The notes: a model not told the origin generated them from the sequence alone. A DNA stretch of 64,000 nucleotides from Aliishimia ponticola (GCF_004803475.1 NZ_SRKY01000002.1:558001-622000); one strand, 5' to 3'; shown: positions 25,409 through 34,844, counted from the stretch's first letter. Numbers and translations: made by a program.

Positions 25409-27532
25409 TCAGGCACGCTTTCGGCGTTCGCGGCAATGAGTGCGCGCGAATTGGGTCAAATCCTCACGCGTGAGGGGCTGCGCGAAATGATAGCCTTGCA
25501 GCTTGTCGCAGCCCAGATCGCGCATCGTTTCCGCAAGGGCGGCATTTTCGACGCCTTCGGCTGTCATCGGAATATCAAGCGCCTGACACATCTGCGAAAT
25601 TGCCTGAAGCAGGGGGCGTCCATGCCCCCCGTCCGACAGGGCTGACAAGACGATCTTGCGGTCGATCTTGATCCTGTCCGGCCGGAGCGACAGCAAGCTG
25701 GTCAGCGAGGCACGCCCGCTGCCGAAATCATCCAGCTCAATTCCGATGCCATGTTCGCGGATGGAATCCACGATCCACGCCAATTCGTTGATTTCATCAT
25801 CGTAATCAATCGTTTCAAGCAGTTCGAGACTGACGCGGCACGGGGCGTTGGCAAGGCTGCGTAAGGTGCGCTTTTCCCCAAGACTGACAAGGCGCTGGAC
25901 ACTCACATTGAAGGACATGTTCTGCACCGGGGTGCCGGCGGCCCGCATTTCATCGGCGGTCTCAAAGGCGTGCTGCATGACAAGGGTTTCAATATCGGAC
26001 AACACCCCCAGTTCATCGGCGACCGACAGGAATTGCCCCGGCGCCATCAATCCCCGCTTGGGATTGTTCCAGCGGGCCAGCGCCTCCGCCCCGGCAAAGC
26101 TATGGTCCGTGGCGGTGACCTGCGGCTGGAACATCGCGATGAATTCGTTCCGGTCGAGCCCTTCGAGTATCTCGTCGCTCAACCGTTTCTTGGCTTCGGT
26201 GGCGCGGCGCAGCGCGGGCGTGAACAGGTGATACCGGCCCCGTCCGGCATCCTTGGCTTTGTACAAAGCGATGTCGGCGTTTTGCAGCAACTCGCCGATT
26301 TGGTCACGGCGCCCGGTAGAGATGCCGATGCTGCACCCGAAATGCAGCGATTTCCCGTTCCACGTCACGGGCTTGCGAAAGCCCTTGAAAATACGTTCGG
26401 CGACCGTGATCGCATCGTTCTGCGATGCGTTGGCCGATTGGAACACCACGAACTCATCGCCGCCAACGCGTGCAATTTCATCGGACCCCCGCACCGATTT
26501 TTGCAAGATGTTGGACACGACACAGAGCAGATGATCGCCTGCGGCATGGCCGAACACATCGTTGATCGGTTTGAACCGGTCGAGGTCGATGTGAAGGACG
26601 GAGAATTCCTGATCGGGGTCGCAATCCTTCATCGCGGTGGCCAAGGCAAGGTCGAGACCGCGCCGATTGGAAAGCCCGGTCAACGGATCGGTCCGGGCCG
26701 CGATTTCCAATTCCTTCGCCCGCGCCGCCAGTTCCAGTTGCACGCGCTTCATCTTGGTGACATCGGTCCGAAACCCGACGGTGTCCCCATTGGGCAGTTG
26801 AACCTCGTGGATTTGCAGGAATCGCCCGTTGGCCAATTTCTGCTCTACCGCGGTTTTGGCGGTGCGGTGGATGTTCAGACGCTCTTTCAGCCATTCTTTC
26901 TCACGGCCAATCGCATCGGGATATTGTCTGCGCTTCAGGCCATAGCGCAGGATGTCGGTAAAATGTGCGCCGACGGTAATGGCTGGCGCCGATTCCTCGT
27001 AAATCTCGCGGTAGCGGGAGTTGAACAGCACGGCGCGATCGTTCTTGTCATACAGGACGAAACCGTCGGGGAGCGCCTCGATCGCGGCCCAAAGCCGCTC
27101 TTGTGCTTCTGTTGCTGCCCGCTCCGCCGCGGCGAGCTTTTCCTGAAGTTCGACCTGTGCGGTGGCGTCGCGCTGCGATGCGATCCAGCACATGCGCCCA
27201 CTTGCCCGGTCTTTGAAGGGCCGGACCACGACATCGGACCACATCTTGGACCCATCCTTGCGGTAGGTCAGTATTCGAATCCGGTGGCTGCGCCCGTCCT
27301 TCACGGCGGCGCGCAGCTCTGCCACGGTCCCAAGGTCGCTGCCCGGCCCCAACAGCGAAAACGTGGCCTTGCCGATCACCTCGTCGAAACTATAGCCGGA
27401 GAGGTCGAGTAATGCCTTGTTGCACCACACGATTTCCATCGGGCTTCCCGTTCCGGTGACATCGACGGCGATGAAAACGCCATCATTCGTCATATCGGCA
27501 AATCGTAGTTTTGCTTCGTCGATGCTGTTCAT
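25409..27532 (-). CDS. PAS-GGDEF-EAL cyclic-di-GMP signalling protein
   Basis: A 707-residue cytoplasmic protein without membrane segments. Two PAS-like units cover about 1-265; the first has the LOV/PAS-like VWCNKALLDLSGY and ISSQRDATAQ pattern without a clear flavin Cys motif. The GGDEF domain (about 275-435) keeps the catalytic GGDEF in RVGGDEFVVF and an inhibitory RxxD site (RGSD) five residues before it. The EAL domain (about 455-700) keeps EAL in GAEALARWN, the DDFGSG loop, KIDR and AEGVE. Both cyclase and phosphodiesterase activities are thus possible; which dominates cannot be told. Confidence 0.92.
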   Translation of the reverse strand: MNSIDEAKLRFADMTNDGVFIAVDVTGTGSPMEIVWCNKALLDLSGYSFDEVIGKATFSLLGPGSDLGTVAELRAAVKDGRSHRIRILTYRKDGSKMWSDVVVRPFKDRASGRMCWIASQRDATAQVELQEKLAAAERAATEAQERLWAAIEALPDGFVLYDKNDRAVLFNSRYREIYEESAPAITVGAHFTDILRYGLKRRQYPDAIGREKEWLKERLNIHRTAKTAVEQKLANGRFLQIHEVQLPNGDTVGFRTDVTKMKRVQLELAARAKELEIAARTDPLTGLSNRRGLDLALATAMKDCDPDQEFSVLHIDLDRFKPINDVFGHAAGDHLLCVVSNILQKSVRGSDEIARVGGDEFVVFQSANASQNDAITVAERIFKGFRKPVTWNGKSLHFGCSIGISTGRRDQIGELLQNADIALYKAKDAGRGRYHLFTPALRRATEAKKRLSDEILEGLDRNEFIAMFQPQVTATDHSFAGAEALARWNNPKRGLMAPGQFLSVADELGVLSDIETLVMQHAFETADEMRAAGTPVQNMSFNVSVQRLVSLGEKRTLRSLANAPCRVSLELLETIDYDDEINELAWIVDSIREHGIGIELDDFGSGRASLTSLLSLRPDRIKIDRKIVLSALSDGGHGRPLLQAISQMCQALDIPMTAEGVENAALAETMRDLGCDKLQGYHFAQPLTREDLTQFARTHCRERRKRA

Positions 27533-27827
27533 TCGTCGATGCTGCTCATTCGGGGCCTTGTTGTCGCGGCGACGGCACGCGGCGCGGCGTCTCGCCTGCG
27601 GTCCTGAAGCTTGGTGCGGACCGAAAGTAGGGCCAAGGGGCGCAGATATCGTTAAGAGGATGGCGAAACAGGCCGCGGGCGAGGGAGAACGGCGGATAAT
27701 CCGCTGAGAATTCTATCGGTATTTTACCTGTTTCCTGCGCAACGGGGGAAAGCGTGCGAAAGCGTCTTGATGGGCGTTGCCTTCATCGCCGTCGCGGGGC
27801 AAAACACACCAAACGAAGGAGAGGCCG

Positions 27828-28460
27828 ATGTCCGAGCATTTGACCGTCGTCAATCACCCGCTGGTGCAACACAAATTGACGTTGATGCGGCAGAAGGAGA
27901 CGTCGACCGCCGTGTTCCGCCAGCTTCTGCGCGAGATCAGCCAGCTGCTGGCCTATGAAATCACCCGCGAATTGCCGATGACCACCAAAACCATCGAGAC
28001 ACCGATGGTGGAGATGGAAGCGCCCGTGCTGGATGGCAAGAAGCTGGCACTGGTGTCGATCCTGCGGGCGGGGAACGGGCTGTTGGACGGGGTGCTAGAG
28101 CTTATCCCGTCGGCGCGGGTCGGATTTGTCGGCCTGTACCGGGACGAGGAAACGCTGCAACCGGTCCAGTATTACTTCAAGGTGCCCGAAGAATTGCAGG
28201 AACGTCTGGTGATCGCCGTCGATCCGATGCTGGCCACGGGCAATTCCAGTGCCGCCGCCATCGACCTGCTGAAAGAGGCCGGGGCCACGAATATCCGTTT
28301 CTTGTGCCTTCTGGCCGCGCCCGAAGGGGTCGCGCGTATGAAAGAGGCGCATCCGGATGTGCCGATCGTGACGGCCTCGTTGGACGAAAAGCTGAACGAT
28401 ATGGGCTATATCGTGCCGGGTCTGGGCGACGCGGGCGACCGGATGTTCGGTACCAAATAG
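27828..28460 (+). CDS. upp: Uracil phosphoribosyltransferase
   Basis: A 210-residue enzyme that makes UMP from uracil and PRPP. The [12 protein letters not shown] loop and the PRPP-binding [18 protein letters not shown] motif are present, and the C-terminal [12 protein letters not shown] is the uracil-binding signature. The ATG at 27828 has AGGAGAGG directly upstream; an extension to 27777 is less likely. It completes the pyrimidine salvage set, taking uracil released by nucleoside phosphorolysis. Confidence 0.97.
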   Translation: MSEHLTVVNHPLVQHKLTLMRQKETSTAVFRQLLREISQLLAYEITRELPMTTKTIETPMVEMEAPVLDGKKLALVSILRAGNGLLDGVLELIPSARVGFVGLYRDEETLQPVQYYFKVPEELQERLVIAVDPMLATGNSSAAAIDLLKEAGATNIRFLCLLAAPEGVARMKEAHPDVPIVTASLDEKLNDMGYIVPGLGDAGDRMFGTK

Positions 28461-28566
28461 CGGGGCATCCCGCAAAGCTGCGTATATTTTCGGAATTGCC
28501 CTCGGCACGCTTTACACTCGCGTTAAGGGTGGTGCATCCTGACCTCAACATTCTGAGGGGGATGTC

Positions 28567-29781
28567 ATGAAATATGTGCAGTATCTGGCCGCGGTGGTCG
28601 GGCTTCTTTCCGCAACGGCAACCGGTGTCGTGGCGCAATCGAGCGGGTCGTCCGCCGTCCCGGCGGAAACGCCGCCAGGGTCCTATACCGGTGCTCAATA
28701 TGTGGATAGCAAAGGCTGTGTGTTCATCCGCGCCGGGGTCGATGGCAACGTGACATGGATCCCGCGCGTCAATCGGCAGCGCCAGCACATCTGTGGAATG
28801 GCCCCGTCGCAAGTGGCGGGCGGCGCGGCAGCCGAGCCAGCGCCAGTCATCCGCGCGGCGCCTAAGCCTGTCGCCCCCGCCGCCGTTGCACCTGCCGCTG
28901 CTGCCCCGAAGCCGGTTCCGATGCCCCGCGCTGCCAAAAAGGTACGCCGCAAGGCCGCCAAGCCGATGCCTCGCATGGTCAAGCGGCAGACGGTCGCGCC
29001 TGCGCCGACGCCGGTGCAGACAGGGCAGGTCGACGTCTATGACGGGGATCAGCCCGCTGTTGCGGTGCTGTCACGCCGGGCGCTTGGCAAGTCGGTCGCC
29101 TCGACCTCTTTGCCGGGTTCCACGCGGGTCGTGCCGCTGCATGTGGCGCGTCAGCAATTGGCGGCAGGTTCGTTCAACGTGCCAAGCGGCTATCGCAAGG
29201 CGTGGGAAGATGATCGTTTGAACCCACGGCGGGCCGAGGGCACGCTGCGCGGGCGCGAACAGATGCATCTGGTCTGGACGACCGGTGTGCCGCGCCGCCT
29301 GATCGACAAGCTGTCGGGGCGGGATGTCACGGCAAAAGTCGCGCTGGTCTATCCTTATACGGATTTCACCCGCCAACGCCGCGAATTGGGGGTCGTGACC
29401 CTGTCGACGCGCAATGGACAGGTGGTCAAGCAGATCAAGCGCAACCGCGCCGAAGTTGTTGCCAAGCCCGCCAAAGCGGAAACGCCGCGCGCTGTACAAT
29501 CCACCCGTTCAGCAGCGCCTGCACCGAAGGCCGCGCGGGCGGAGAGCCTTGCAGGCAAGCAATATGTGCAGGTCGGCACCTTTGGTGTCGCAGCCAATGC
29601 GCAAACCACGGCCGCGCGGCTGAAACAGATGGGCCTGCCCATGCGCATCGGTAAATACGCCAAGAACGGCAAAACCTATCGCATCGTGCTGGCGGGGCCT
29701 TTCGCCGATCAGAACGCAGCGAGTAATGCGCTTGGCACCGTGCGCCGGGCCGGGTTCGGGGATGCGTTCCTGCGCAAGTAA
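28567..29781 (+). CDS. SPOR domain-containing exported protein
   Basis: A 404-residue precursor with a signal peptide (VQYLAAVVGLLSATATGVVA). A Cys-containing N-terminal segment (SKGCVFIRAG ... RQHICGMAPS) may hold a disulfide. Residues about 84-150 are an Ala/Pro/Lys-rich linker. The C-terminal ~75 residues (KQYVQVGTFGVAANAQTTAARL ...) are a SPOR domain, which binds peptidoglycan stripped of stem peptides at the division septum. It likely acts in the periplasm in cell-wall remodelling. The ATG follows GAGGGGG. It stands alone after upp. Confidence 0.85.
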   Translation: MKYVQYLAAVVGLLSATATGVVAQSSGSSAVPAETPPGSYTGAQYVDSKGCVFIRAGVDGNVTWIPRVNRQRQHICGMAPSQVAGGAAAEPAPVIRAAPKPVAPAAVAPAAAAPKPVPMPRAAKKVRRKAAKPMPRMVKRQTVAPAPTPVQTGQVDVYDGDQPAVAVLSRRALGKSVASTSLPGSTRVVPLHVARQQLAAGSFNVPSGYRKAWEDDRLNPRRAEGTLRGREQMHLVWTTGVPRRLIDKLSGRDVTAKVALVYPYTDFTRQRRELGVVTLSTRNGQVVKQIKRNRAEVVAKPAKAETPRAVQSTRSAAPAPKAARAESLAGKQYVQVGTFGVAANAQTTAARLKQMGLPMRIGKYAKNGKTYRIVLAGPFADQNAASNALGTVRRAGFGDAFLRK

Positions 29782-29817
29782 GGGCACGGCAAGTAAAGGC
29801 ATTGGCGGGGGCTGGTC

Positions 29818-29862
29818 GTCAGGCCCCGCAAATCAGGCCCCTTATGTCAGGCCCCGCAAATC
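29818..29862. repeat. Direct repeat at convergent gene ends
   Basis: GTCAGGCCCCGCAAATC occurs perfectly at 29818-29834 and 29846-29862, 11 bases apart. The second copy contains the stop codon and last codons of the minus-strand gene at 29847. Nearby, GCAAGTAAGGGCA, which spans the stop codon of the SPOR gene, is followed by an imperfect copy GCAAGTAAAGGCA. Both convergent genes thus have their 3' ends duplicated. Confidence 0.7.
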
Positions 29863-30878
29863 GCCTGAATACGCAGCCAATCGGCATCGCTGACCAGTGG
29901 CACCGGGGGCTTGCCGCGCATCGGGTCGCCTTCGATCAGCGGCAGAACGGTTTCCCCCGTCACGTCCAGCGCATAGGCATAGGCCGTAGAGCCGACATTC
30001 ATCGCCGCGAACACGGGCAGCATCTGGTCCGGCGCAGGCTGCGGCGCGGATTGGACCAGAAGATGCTCTGCATAGGCGTCAAGAACGCCCTGGCTTAGCC
30101 GCCCCGTGGTCAGCAGCCGGAAGGTGCTGGTGACGCCGCCAAAATCCAACAGGCGGCGCAACGGATCTTCCTGGGCGGCGCGGGCGCGCTCTGCCAGGAT
30201 GAATCCCGCGACCACGTCGGGTTCTTCAAAATCTTCCACCAATTTGCGCGAGAGCAGCACGCGCCCGCCGGGGATCATCAGCGTGGAATCGAACCCGCCG
30301 CGCATCACCGCAAGCCGGGGCGTGTCCAGCCGCGATCCCAGTCTGGCAAGGCTCGACATATTGGCGGAGGTGCCGCAAGCGGGGCCTGTGACGCGCGAAA
30401 TCCGGCCAAACAGCGCCTGCCCGATCTGCGCTCGCCCGGCCGGGGGCACCACGCTGAGCGTATGGGTCAGAAGCGCGCCGGGCAGCCAGAAGATCGCCAT
30501 ATAGGCCACGAGGGCGAGCGAGGCGAGAATACCCAGCAGGCGCAAACGACCGGGCCGGGGCCGGGCGCGTTCGACGGCGCGGCGCAGCTTTTCGATGGCA
30601 TCGATCATCTCTGCCTCGGACTCGGGCAGTTCCAGTTCCTCGCCCGGATCACCATCGGGATGGAAGCGTGCAGGCATCTTGCCGGGATTGGCCCGGTCTA
30701 TTGCTGCGATGGACCAATGCGCCAGCGCCTGATCGGTCCCCGTCTTGATGGTCAAAGTGGCATCGCCCAGAACCGCGATCACGTCACGTCTCTGTTCGCC
30801 CTCGGCGGGGCGCCACAGCCCGGATGCTTCGATCCGCGCGTATTTCTTGAGGGCTACCATGCTGCGTTGGCTGCTCAT
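29847..30878 (-). CDS. Membrane protein resembling an inactive M48 peptidase
   Basis: About 343 residues from the ATG at 30878 (a GTG at 30905 is possible). Residues 1-110 are soluble and charged; one strong membrane segment (LLGILASLALVAYMAIFWLPGALL) lies near 112-137. The C-terminal part contains GGRVLLSRKLVEDFEEPDVVAG, which parallels the region leading to the HExxH zinc site of M48 peptidases, but here that site reads LAERAR, so both His ligands are absent. The inferred family is a weak pattern match. Function unknown; not part of an evident operon. Confidence 0.55.
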   Translation of the reverse strand: MSSQRSMVALKKYARIEASGLWRPAEGEQRRDVIAVLGDATLTIKTGTDQALAHWSIAAIDRANPGKMPARFHPDGDPGEELELPESEAEMIDAIEKLRRAVERARPRPGRLRLLGILASLALVAYMAIFWLPGALLTHTLSVVPPAGRAQIGQALFGRISRVTGPACGTSANMSSLARLGSRLDTPRLAVMRGGFDSTLMIPGGRVLLSRKLVEDFEEPDVVAGFILAERARAAQEDPLRRLLDFGGVTSTFRLLTTGRLSQGVLDAYAEHLLVQSAPQPAPDQMLPVFAAMNVGSTAYAYALDVTGETVLPLIEGDPMRGKPPVPLVSDADWLRIQAICGA

Positions 30879-30959
30879 GCCTGTCGGTTTGCCAAAGACT
30901 AGCACGCCAGACAGGAGGGGGTAAGGCCTTGCAAGCGGGGCTGATCCCCGGCGGTCAGA

Positions 30960-31451
30960 TCAGAAGGCGCCCATCGCGATGCCTACCGCCAGGGCCGCGC
31001 CCAGTTCCCGGCACAGATCCAGATCGTCTTGGGCAATCGTCTTGGGGGCCAAGATGGCTTCCGGGGTTTGCGCATGGGTGCAGACAATCAGCGGCGGCTG
31101 CACTTCCTTCAAACGCCAGCCGGTGGCGATCCGCGCGGTCTGGCGGGCGGCGTTGTGTCCGTCCGAGCCTGCGCAAATCATCTGCGCATAGGGCCGCCCT
31201 TCGATCCGGCCCAAAACCGGGTAATAGCAGCGATCGAAAAAGGCCTTCATCTCGCCGGTCAGCGCGGCAAGGTTTTCCGGTGCGCAGAACATGTAGCCAT
31301 CCGCGCCCAGGACGTCATCTGGCCCGGCGCTTTCGGCGTCCAGCAGCTCTGTGTCCAACTCTGCCCGTGCGGCCTGCGCCGCAGCCTCTGCCATCTGGCG
31401 CGCGCCGCCGGTGCGCGAATGGTAGACGATCAGCAGTCGTCGGTCGCTCAC
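30960..31451 (-). CDS. Flavodoxin family protein
   Basis: A 163-residue protein. The N-terminal LIVYHSRTGGARQMAEAAA is the FMN phosphate-binding loop of flavodoxin-like and NAD(P)H-dependent reductases, and the DGYMFCAPENLAALTGEMK stretch parallels their second FMN loop. The start codon overlaps the stop of the acyl-CoA synthetase gene by 4 bases, so the two are translationally coupled. A redox role linked to acyl-CoA metabolism is possible but not proven. Confidence 0.82.
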   Translation of the reverse strand: MSDRRLLIVYHSRTGGARQMAEAAAQAARAELDTELLDAESAGPDDVLGADGYMFCAPENLAALTGEMKAFFDRCYYPVLGRIEGRPYAQMICAGSDGHNAARQTARIATGWRLKEVQPPLIVCTHAQTPEAILAPKTIAQDDLDLCRELGAALAVGIAMGAF

Positions 31452-33073
31452 AGGGTTTTCGCGATGTTGCGCAGCTCGAACTTCTGGATCTTGCCGGTCG
31501 AGGTCTTGGGCAATTCCTGAAACACGACCTTCTTCGGCGCTTTGAATCCGGCCAGCGTGGTGCGGGCGAAGGCGATGATATCGGCCTCACTTGGCGCGGT
31601 GCCGGGTTTCAGTTCGATAAAGGCGCAAGGCACTTCGCCCCATTTGTTGTCCGGCTTGGCAACGACGGCGGCAAGGTTCACATCCGGGTGGCCCATCAAG
31701 GCGCTTTCCACTTCGACCGAGGAGATATTCTCCCCGCCGGAAATAATGATGTCTTTGGCACGGTCCGCGATCTGAATGTAGCCGTCGGGATGCTGCACGG
31801 CGATATCGCCGGAATGGAAATAGCCGTCCTTGAACGCCTCTTCCGACGCTTCGGGGTTCTTGAAATAGCCCTTCATCACGCCATTGCCGCGAAAGACGAT
31901 CTCGCCCTGCGTGGCGCCGTCCAGCGGCACGTTCGCCATTGCGTCGTCCATGACGGTGATGTCTTCGAAGATCGGCATCGCCACGCCCTGACGCGCCTTG
32001 ATCGCGGCGCGGTCCTGCCCGGCCAGCGGCTCCCAGTCGGCGCGCCACAGGCATTCGGTGCCCGGCCCGTAGGTTTCGGTCAGGCCATAGACCTGCGTGA
32101 CATTGAACCCCATCGGTTCGATCTTGGCGAGCGTCGCCGGGGCCGGGGGGGCACCTGCGGTAAAGACCTCGACCACATGGTCGAAGCTGCGGCGTTCTTC
32201 TTCTGGGGCGTTGACCAGCATGTTCAGAACGATGGGCGCACCGCCGAAATGCGTCACGCCTTCATCCGCGATGGCATCGAATATCGCAGGCGCGGTAATG
32301 TCGCGGCAACAGACCAGCGTGCCGCCCACTTTGGGCATCATCCAAGTGTGGCACCAGCCATTGCAGTGAAACAGCGGCACGATGGTCAGATAGACCGGGT
32401 GCAGCGCCATTCGCCAACTGATCGTCTGCCCCATCGCGTTCAGATAGGCGCCGCGGTGGTGATAGACCACGCCCTTGGGCCGCCCGGTCGTGCCGGATGT
32501 ATAGTTGAGCGCGATGCTCTCCCATTCGTCTTCCGGGAACACCCAGTCAAAACCGGGATCGGCGGCGGCCAGCATGTCCTCATAGACGGGATAACGACCA
32601 GAGGCCGGGAACCCCGCCGCCGCGTCGGGCACTTCGATGATCTCGGGGCCGTTCCCATCCATCTGCGCCTTGGCCGCTTCGGCCAGATCAAGGAATTGCG
32701 TGTCGACCAGCACAACCTTGGCATCGCCATGGCCGAAGATATAGGCGACCGTGTTCACATCGAGCCGCGTGTTGATCGTGTTGAGCACAGCGCCACATGC
32801 CGGCACGCCGAAATGCGCTTCGGCCTGGGCGGGCAGGTTGGGGATCAGCGTGGCAACGACATCACCGGGCGCGACACCCCGCGCGGCCAGGGCCGCGGCA
32901 AGCCGGGTGCAACGCTCGTAATATTCGGTATAGGTCACGCGATGCGCGCCATAGATGACGGCAGGGTGGTCGGCGAACACGATCCGCGCGCGCCGCAGCG
33001 ATGAAAGCGGTGTCAGCGGCACGTAATTGGCAGCGCGTTTTTCCAGCCCGGTTTCGTCAGCAAGCCATCCCAT
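31448..33073 (-). CDS. AMP-forming acyl-CoA synthetase
   Basis: A 541-residue ligase that activates a carboxylic acid to its CoA ester. The ATP-binding LNYTSGTTGRPKG motif, the VYGLTETYG signature, the HSGDIAVQHPDGYI segment and the C-terminal Lys in KTSTGKIQKF are present. The ATG at 33073 has a GAGAGGG ribosome binding site; a GTG at 33091 is less likely. It is of the medium-chain or FadK/DmdB-like type by length, and the substrate cannot be told. The flavodoxin gene overlaps its end. Confidence 0.9.
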   Translation of the reverse strand: MGWLADETGLEKRAANYVPLTPLSSLRRARIVFADHPAVIYGAHRVTYTEYYERCTRLAAALAARGVAPGDVVATLIPNLPAQAEAHFGVPACGAVLNTINTRLDVNTVAYIFGHGDAKVVLVDTQFLDLAEAAKAQMDGNGPEIIEVPDAAAGFPASGRYPVYEDMLAAADPGFDWVFPEDEWESIALNYTSGTTGRPKGVVYHHRGAYLNAMGQTISWRMALHPVYLTIVPLFHCNGWCHTWMMPKVGGTLVCCRDITAPAIFDAIADEGVTHFGGAPIVLNMLVNAPEEERRSFDHVVEVFTAGAPPAPATLAKIEPMGFNVTQVYGLTETYGPGTECLWRADWEPLAGQDRAAIKARQGVAMPIFEDITVMDDAMANVPLDGATQGEIVFRGNGVMKGYFKNPEASEEAFKDGYFHSGDIAVQHPDGYIQIADRAKDIIISGGENISSVEVESALMGHPDVNLAAVVAKPDNKWGEVPCAFIELKPGTAPSEADIIAFARTTLAGFKAPKKVVFQELPKTSTGKIQKFELRNIAKTL

Positions 33074-33227
33074 GACGCCCTCTCTCCCCACATGATCGAT
33101 GCGAGTTGAAAATCTGCGCCATCGCAGGGCAAAAGTCCATTGGCCACACGGCAGGATTGCGCGTAGTTTTGCGTGACGTCACGAAGCCCGGTTTGCGCCG
33201 CCGAAAGCCATCGCTAAGGTGGCGCGC

Positions 33228-33878
33228 ATGATCATCAGTCGCGGCCGCCGCTATATCTTCGTGCATATTCCCAAGACCGGCGGAACCTCCATGGCGCTGG
33301 CGTTGGAATCACGCGCGCTCAAGGACGATCTGATGTTGGGCGACACACCCAAAGCGACCAAACGTCGGCGGCGTTTGGCCGATGCGCCCAGCCGGGGGCG
33401 GCTGTGGAAACACTCCACCCTTGCCGATATCGATGGCGTCGTGACGCCCGACGAGATCGCGCAGATGTTCTGCTTCACGATGGTGCGGAACCCGTGGGAC
33501 AGGGCGGTCAGCTATTACCACTGGCTGCGCACGCAAAACTTTGAACATGACGCCGTCGCGCGTGCAAAGCAGATGGATTTCGATCAGTTCGTCCGCCAGC
33601 CAGAGACGATGGCCGCGTTCTCAGCAGCCCCGGCGGCGCAGTATATGACTGATGTGACGGGAAAAGAGCGTTGCGACAGTTATATCCGCCTGGATCATCT
33701 GGCCGAGGATATCGCCCCGCTTGAGGCGCATCTGGGGTTCCGCTTGTCGCTGCCCCATGAAAACAGGTCGACCAGACGCCCAGATTGGCGCAGTTATTAT
33801 ACAAGCGCGTCGGTAGAGGCCGTCGCGCAAGCCTGCCAGCAAGACATCCAGCGATTCTGTTTCACCTTTGATGGGTGA
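33228..33878 (+). CDS. Sulfotransferase family protein
   Basis: About 216 residues. The N-terminal VHIPKTGGTSM is the 5'-phosphosulfate-binding loop of PAPS-dependent sulfotransferases and FTMVRNPWDRAVSYYHW holds the 3'-phosphate-binding Arg/Ser motif. The ATG at 33228 is chosen over the GTG at 33219. Such small enzymes sulfate carbohydrates or lipids; the substrate is unknown. The gene borders the gene-poor islet that starts just downstream. Confidence 0.85.
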   Translation: MIISRGRRYIFVHIPKTGGTSMALALESRALKDDLMLGDTPKATKRRRRLADAPSRGRLWKHSTLADIDGVVTPDEIAQMFCFTMVRNPWDRAVSYYHWLRTQNFEHDAVARAKQMDFDQFVRQPETMAAFSAAPAAQYMTDVTGKERCDSYIRLDHLAEDIAPLEAHLGFRLSLPHENRSTRRPDWRSYYTSASVEAVAQACQQDIQRFCFTFDG

Positions 33879-33970
33879 TTGACGAACCATGTCCATGTGA
33901 TGCGTCACACCTGATTGTTTCCCAATCGTGTAAAAAAATCGGAAAACTTGAGACATTGTCATCATTAAGG

Positions 33971-33985
33971 TTAACAATGCCTTAA
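33971..33985. promoter_or_regulatory. Candidate CtrA-type binding site upstream of a Hint gene
   Basis: TTAA-CAATGCC-TTAA fits the TTAA-N7-TTAA pattern recognised by the response regulator CtrA in alphaproteobacteria. It lies within a larger inverted repeat, ATTAAGG (33964-33970) with CCTTAAT (33980-33986), about 113 bases upstream of the Hint gene at 34098 in a locally A/T-rich stretch. One chance match in a window of this size is possible. Confidence 0.4.
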
Positions 33986-34097
33986 TACTGCCCGGTTCCC
34001 GGCAAACACGCGCCGCGAGAATCGCACCAACTGAGTTCACGGAACAAACGGCGCCAAGTCTGCCATAACGGGCGCCACGACACTTGGGGATGATGAC

Positions 34098-34763
34098 ATG
34101 TTTGGATGGACGACACTCGAAAAAGAAGCGCCACGCAGAGTTGCGGAACCTTCCGGCGCGTTCGAGACAGAAAGCCGCGATGCTGGCCACGCATTGGTGG
34201 CGGGAACGCGGATCGCGACCGGCCTTGGCTGGCGCCCGATCGAAACCGTCCGGCGCGGCGATCAAGTCCTGACATTCGACAATGGGCTGCAACGTGTTGC
34301 AGACGTCCGCCGCACCAGTTTTCGCGCTGCCCCCTCCAATGCGCGCGGCGAGACAACCCCGGTCATCATCCCCGCAGGTGCACTTGGCAATCGCGTAGAG
34401 ATGCGGTTGCTGCCGGGGCAGGGCGTCCTGGTCGAAAGCGACGAAGCAAGCGATGCGATGGGCGACCCCTTCGCGTTGGTTCCGGCGCATACGCTTGTCG
34501 GCTATCGCAACATTTGCCACGACGCGCAAACGCGGGATCTTGAGGTCGTCACGATCTGCTTCGACAAGCCCCAGGTCATCTATGCAGAGGCCGGAACGCT
34601 GATCTATTGCCCGCAGGCGACCGTGGACTTGCTGGATGTGGCCCGCCCGACATACGAACTTCTCGACATCCCGTCCGCCGAAGAAATCGTGAATTCAATG
34701 ATCCTCGAAGACATCACCGGAGCCTCTCGCCAACGTGAACTCGCCGCAGGTTTTGCTGCCTGA
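34098..34763 (+). CDS. Hint-domain protein with lost catalytic residues
   Basis: A 221-residue protein with no signal peptide. Residues 32-65 (ALVAGTRIATGLGWRPIE ... RGDQVLTFDNG) align with the start of a Hint (hedgehog/intein) domain, whose usual block is CFTAGT. Here the nucleophile Cys is Ala32, and the second block, usually SPQHR, reads LPGQG at 105-109, so its His is also gone. Self-splicing or cleavage is therefore unlikely. Many Rhodobacteraceae carry Hint proteins of unknown role. A candidate CtrA box lies upstream; a second Hint gene, with intact blocks, is 0.7 kb away on the other strand. Confidence 0.8.
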   Translation: MFGWTTLEKEAPRRVAEPSGAFETESRDAGHALVAGTRIATGLGWRPIETVRRGDQVLTFDNGLQRVADVRRTSFRAAPSNARGETTPVIIPAGALGNRVEMRLLPGQGVLVESDEASDAMGDPFALVPAHTLVGYRNICHDAQTRDLEVVTICFDKPQVIYAEAGTLIYCPQATVDLLDVARPTYELLDIPSAEEIVNSMILEDITGASRQRELAAGFAA

Positions 34764-34844
34764 CCCATGTACCTACATGGTTAATGTAACCAGTTTCGGT
34801 GCTGCACCACCCCCCAGTTGGGCCGCACCGACCTTGCCTTGTCG

